Shown one piece after another: positions 15,569 through 17,211 of a DNA stretch of 17,211 nucleotides. The notes beneath the pieces are model-generated. The model worked only from the letters and a program-made list of their open reading frames with translations, did not search any database and had not been told where the DNA came from. The stretch covers positions 1-17,211 of the forward strand of contig JBJECY010000025.1 in the NCBI GenBank assembly GCA_051871515.1. Reading direction: 5' to 3'. Made by a program: the position numbers and the translations under genes. The DNA is from SFTJ01 sp051871515. GTDB taxonomy: Bacteria > Bacteroidota > Bacteroidia > Bacteroidales > Muribaculaceae. Positions within the stretch are counted from its first letter, which is position 1. Each line of letters starts with the position of its first letter.

Positions 15569-16933
15569 ATGATAAACTTACTTGAAGTAGCTGAAACCAA
15601 CAAGATGATTGAGCAAGAGAATCTTGACGTGCGCACAATCACAATGGGCATTAGCCTGCTTGATTGCGTCGATAAGAATCTCAATGTGTGCTGTGACAAC
15701 ATCTACAAAAAAATCACCACACTTGCCAAAGACCTTGTGAGCACAGGCAACGATATTGCCAGCGAATTTGGTATTCCCATTGTGAATAAGCGCATCAGCA
15801 TCACACCCATCTCGCTCATCGGAGCATCGTGCTGCAAAACAACCGCCGACTATGTAACCATAGCCCACACTCTCAACCATGCCGCAAAAACCGTTGGCAT
15901 AAACTTCATGGGTGGCTATTCTGCCATAGTGTCGAAAGGCATGACGCCAAGCGACGAGTTGCTCATACGCAGCATCCCGCAAGCTCTTGCCGAAACCGAC
16001 CTCATTTGCAGCTCGGTGAACGTGGGCAGCACAAAAACCGGCATCGACATGGATGCCGTGCGCCTGATGGGCGACATCATCAAGCAAACAGCATTACTCA
16101 CCAAAGATAACGACTCAATTGGTTGTGCCAAGCTTGTGGTGCTGTGCAATGCCCCCGACGACAATCCATTTATGGCAGGAGCATTTCACGGCGTGAGCGA
16201 AGCCGACGCCATAATCAATGTGGGCGTGAGCGGCCCCGGTGTGGTGAAACACGCACTGCAAAACATTCGCACCGAATCATTTGAAGTTCTTTGCGAAACC
16301 ATTAAGCGCACAGCATTCAAAATCACTCGCGTTGGACAACTTGTGGCTCAGGAAGCCAGCCGCCGACTTAATGTGCCATTTGGCATCATCGACCTCTCAT
16401 TGGCTCCTACTCCTGCCGTGGGCGACAGCGTTGCCGACATAATTCACGAGATTGGCCTTGAACATGCCGGAGCACCAGGCACCACCGCAGCACTTGCCCT
16501 ACTCAACGACCAAGTGAAGAAAGGAGGCGTTATGGCTTCATCTTACGTAGGCGGATTAAGCGGCGCTTTCATCCCCGTGAGTGAAGACCAAGGAATGATT
16601 AATGCAGTTAATGCCGGAGCACTCACCATTGAGAAACTCGAGGCCATGACCTGCGTTTGTTCAGTTGGACTCGACATGATTGCCATACCCGGCGACACCC
16701 CGGCTACCACCATTGCCGGCATCATTGCCGACGAAAGCGCAATTGGCATGATTAACCAAAAAACCACCGCGGTGAGAATTATTCCTGTGATTGGCAAAAA
16801 CGTGGGTGACACAGTGGAATTTGGCGGACTGCTTGGCTATGCACCAATAATGCCGGTCAATCGTTTTGATTGCAGCGCATTTGTGAACCGCCGCGGACGT
16901 ATTCCTGCGCCCATACACAGTTTCAAAAACTAA
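15569..16933 (+). CDS. UPF0210 (DUF711) family protein, 'PFL family'
   Basis: The 454 residues match the full length of UPF0210/DUF711 proteins, cytosolic proteins often labelled 'PFL family' for a fold resemblance to pyruvate formate-lyase; no reaction is established to my knowledge. Visible conserved blocks: ITMGISLLDC near the start, SSVNVGS (148-154), DLSLAPTP (275-282), PGDTPATT (374-381), GLLGYAPIM, and the C-terminal RRGRIPAPIHSFKN. There is no glycyl-radical motif that I can recognise, so it should not be called a formate-lyase. It begins 50 bases after the UPF0237 stop, and the two are almost surely co-transcribed. A strong terminator follows 40 bases after its stop. Confidence 0.94.
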   Translation: MINLLEVAETNKMIEQENLDVRTITMGISLLDCVDKNLNVCCDNIYKKITTLAKDLVSTGNDIASEFGIPIVNKRISITPISLIGASCCKTTADYVTIAHTLNHAAKTVGINFMGGYSAIVSKGMTPSDELLIRSIPQALAETDLICSSVNVGSTKTGIDMDAVRLMGDIIKQTALLTKDNDSIGCAKLVVLCNAPDDNPFMAGAFHGVSEADAIINVGVSGPGVVKHALQNIRTESFEVLCETIKRTAFKITRVGQLVAQEASRRLNVPFGIIDLSLAPTPAVGDSVADIIHEIGLEHAGAPGTTAALALLNDQVKKGGVMASSYVGGLSGAFIPVSEDQGMINAVNAGALTIEKLEAMTCVCSVGLDMIAIPGDTPATTIAGIIADESAIGMINQKTTAVRIIPVIGKNVGDTVEFGGLLGYAPIMPVNRFDCSAFVNRRGRIPAPIHSFKN

Positions 16934-16972
16934 TTCACGGCAACATTTACATCAAATAAACCACATAAAAGT

Positions 16973-17028
16973 CGGGAGAGAACACATGCTGACAATTTTT
17001 GGTATGCAGCGTTTTCTCCCGATGTTTT
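16973..17028 (+). terminator. Rho-independent terminator after the UPF0210 gene
   Basis: CGGGAGAGAAC (16973-16983) pairs with GTTTTCTCCCG (17011-17021), an 11-bp stem with one G-U pair, then ATG and TTTTT (17024-17028). The 27-base loop may hold a small inner stem. It closes the transcript that carries the mre genes, mrdA and the UPF0237/UPF0210 pair. Confidence 0.88.
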
Positions 17029-17171
17029 TGTATATCCACTATACTAAATCATCCTCCCACAGCGAAACCATCAACCTGCCAGTAGTGTCTAAAGGCGTGT
17101 GATACACAAAACGTTAATGCACAACACAAAGTGACTGCAATCAGCCGTTGCACAATTCTTCCTATTAGGTG

Positions 17172-17203
17172 TTGGAATAAATGCTGAAAATTCAATATAT
17201 TTG
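17172..17203 (+). promoter_or_regulatory. Promoter reading out of the window
   Basis: TTG at 17172-17174 and TATATTTG at 17196-17203 are 21 bases apart, close to the spacing of Bacteroides -33 and -7 elements, and the -7 box is an exact TAnnTTTG. It points rightward to a gene that begins beyond the window. The rest of 17029-17211 shows no open frame or other clear feature. Confidence 0.55.
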
Positions 17204-17211
17204 CATCAAAT

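Noticed and set aside
15569..16933. Calling the UPF0210 protein a pyruvate formate-lyase
   Set aside because: The label comes from fold resemblance only; I see no glycyl-radical motif and the family has no proven activity.
1..17211. CRISPR array, tRNA or rRNA genes, insertion sequences, prophage or defence genes
   Set aside because: No spaced repeat array, no cloverleaf-like sequence that I could recognise, no transposase motif and no integrase were found; all large frames are housekeeping or conserved families.

Overview
The window reads as an ordinary chromosomal segment of a member of the Bacteroidota, most likely order Bacteroidales. Three things support this. Every recognisable protein matches the Bacteroidales form of its family (for example the 508-residue PurH, the MreC and PBP2 N-termini, and the single-chain PurL). 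One gene encodes a 'gliding motility-associated' (type B type IX secretion) C-terminal domain, which is a Bacteroidota hallmark. The promoter -7 boxes are of the Bacteroides type TAnnTTTG, and Shine-Dalgarno-like sites are largely missing. A family within the order, such as Muribaculaceae, is plausible but cannot be fixed from the sequence alone.

Layout, left to right. Positions 1-165 hold the AT-rich 3' end of an unrecognised gene on the + strand. Positions 166-602 are an AT-rich, apparently non-coding gap with several perfect small palindromes. On the - strand, a two-gene unit of a secreted CHU_C-domain protein followed by uvrA (4879 down to 669) is linked by an ATGA stop/start overlap and closed by a strong terminator at 603-634. 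A 325-base divergent region (4880-5204) separates this unit from the + strand genes. The rest of the window is + strand: purL (5205-8900) with its own terminator; purH (9203-10729) with a promoter context almost identical to that of purL; the rod-shape genes mreB, mreC, mreD and mrdA/PBP2 (10790-15241); and a conserved pair of unknown function, a UPF0237 ACT-domain protein and a UPF0210/DUF711 protein (15246-16933), closed by a terminator. The last ~180 bases carry a promoter that points out of the window.

How the genes work together. PurL and PurH carry out the fourth and the last two steps of de novo IMP synthesis. MreB, MreC, MreD and PBP2 form the lateral-wall elongasome; the usual partner RodA is not in its common place after mrdA. 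In that place is the UPF0237/UPF0210 pair, whose first ATG lies four bases after the mrdA stop codon. UvrA is the damage-recognition ATPase of nucleotide excision repair and appears translationally coupled to an exported surface-type protein.

Most of the window is housekeeping. The places that deserve attention are the UPF0237/UPF0210 pair, the uvrA coupling to a putative sorted protein with a non-canonical tail, the twin TGGTA-N4-TACCA palindromes at 398-478, and the hairpin between mreB and mreC.
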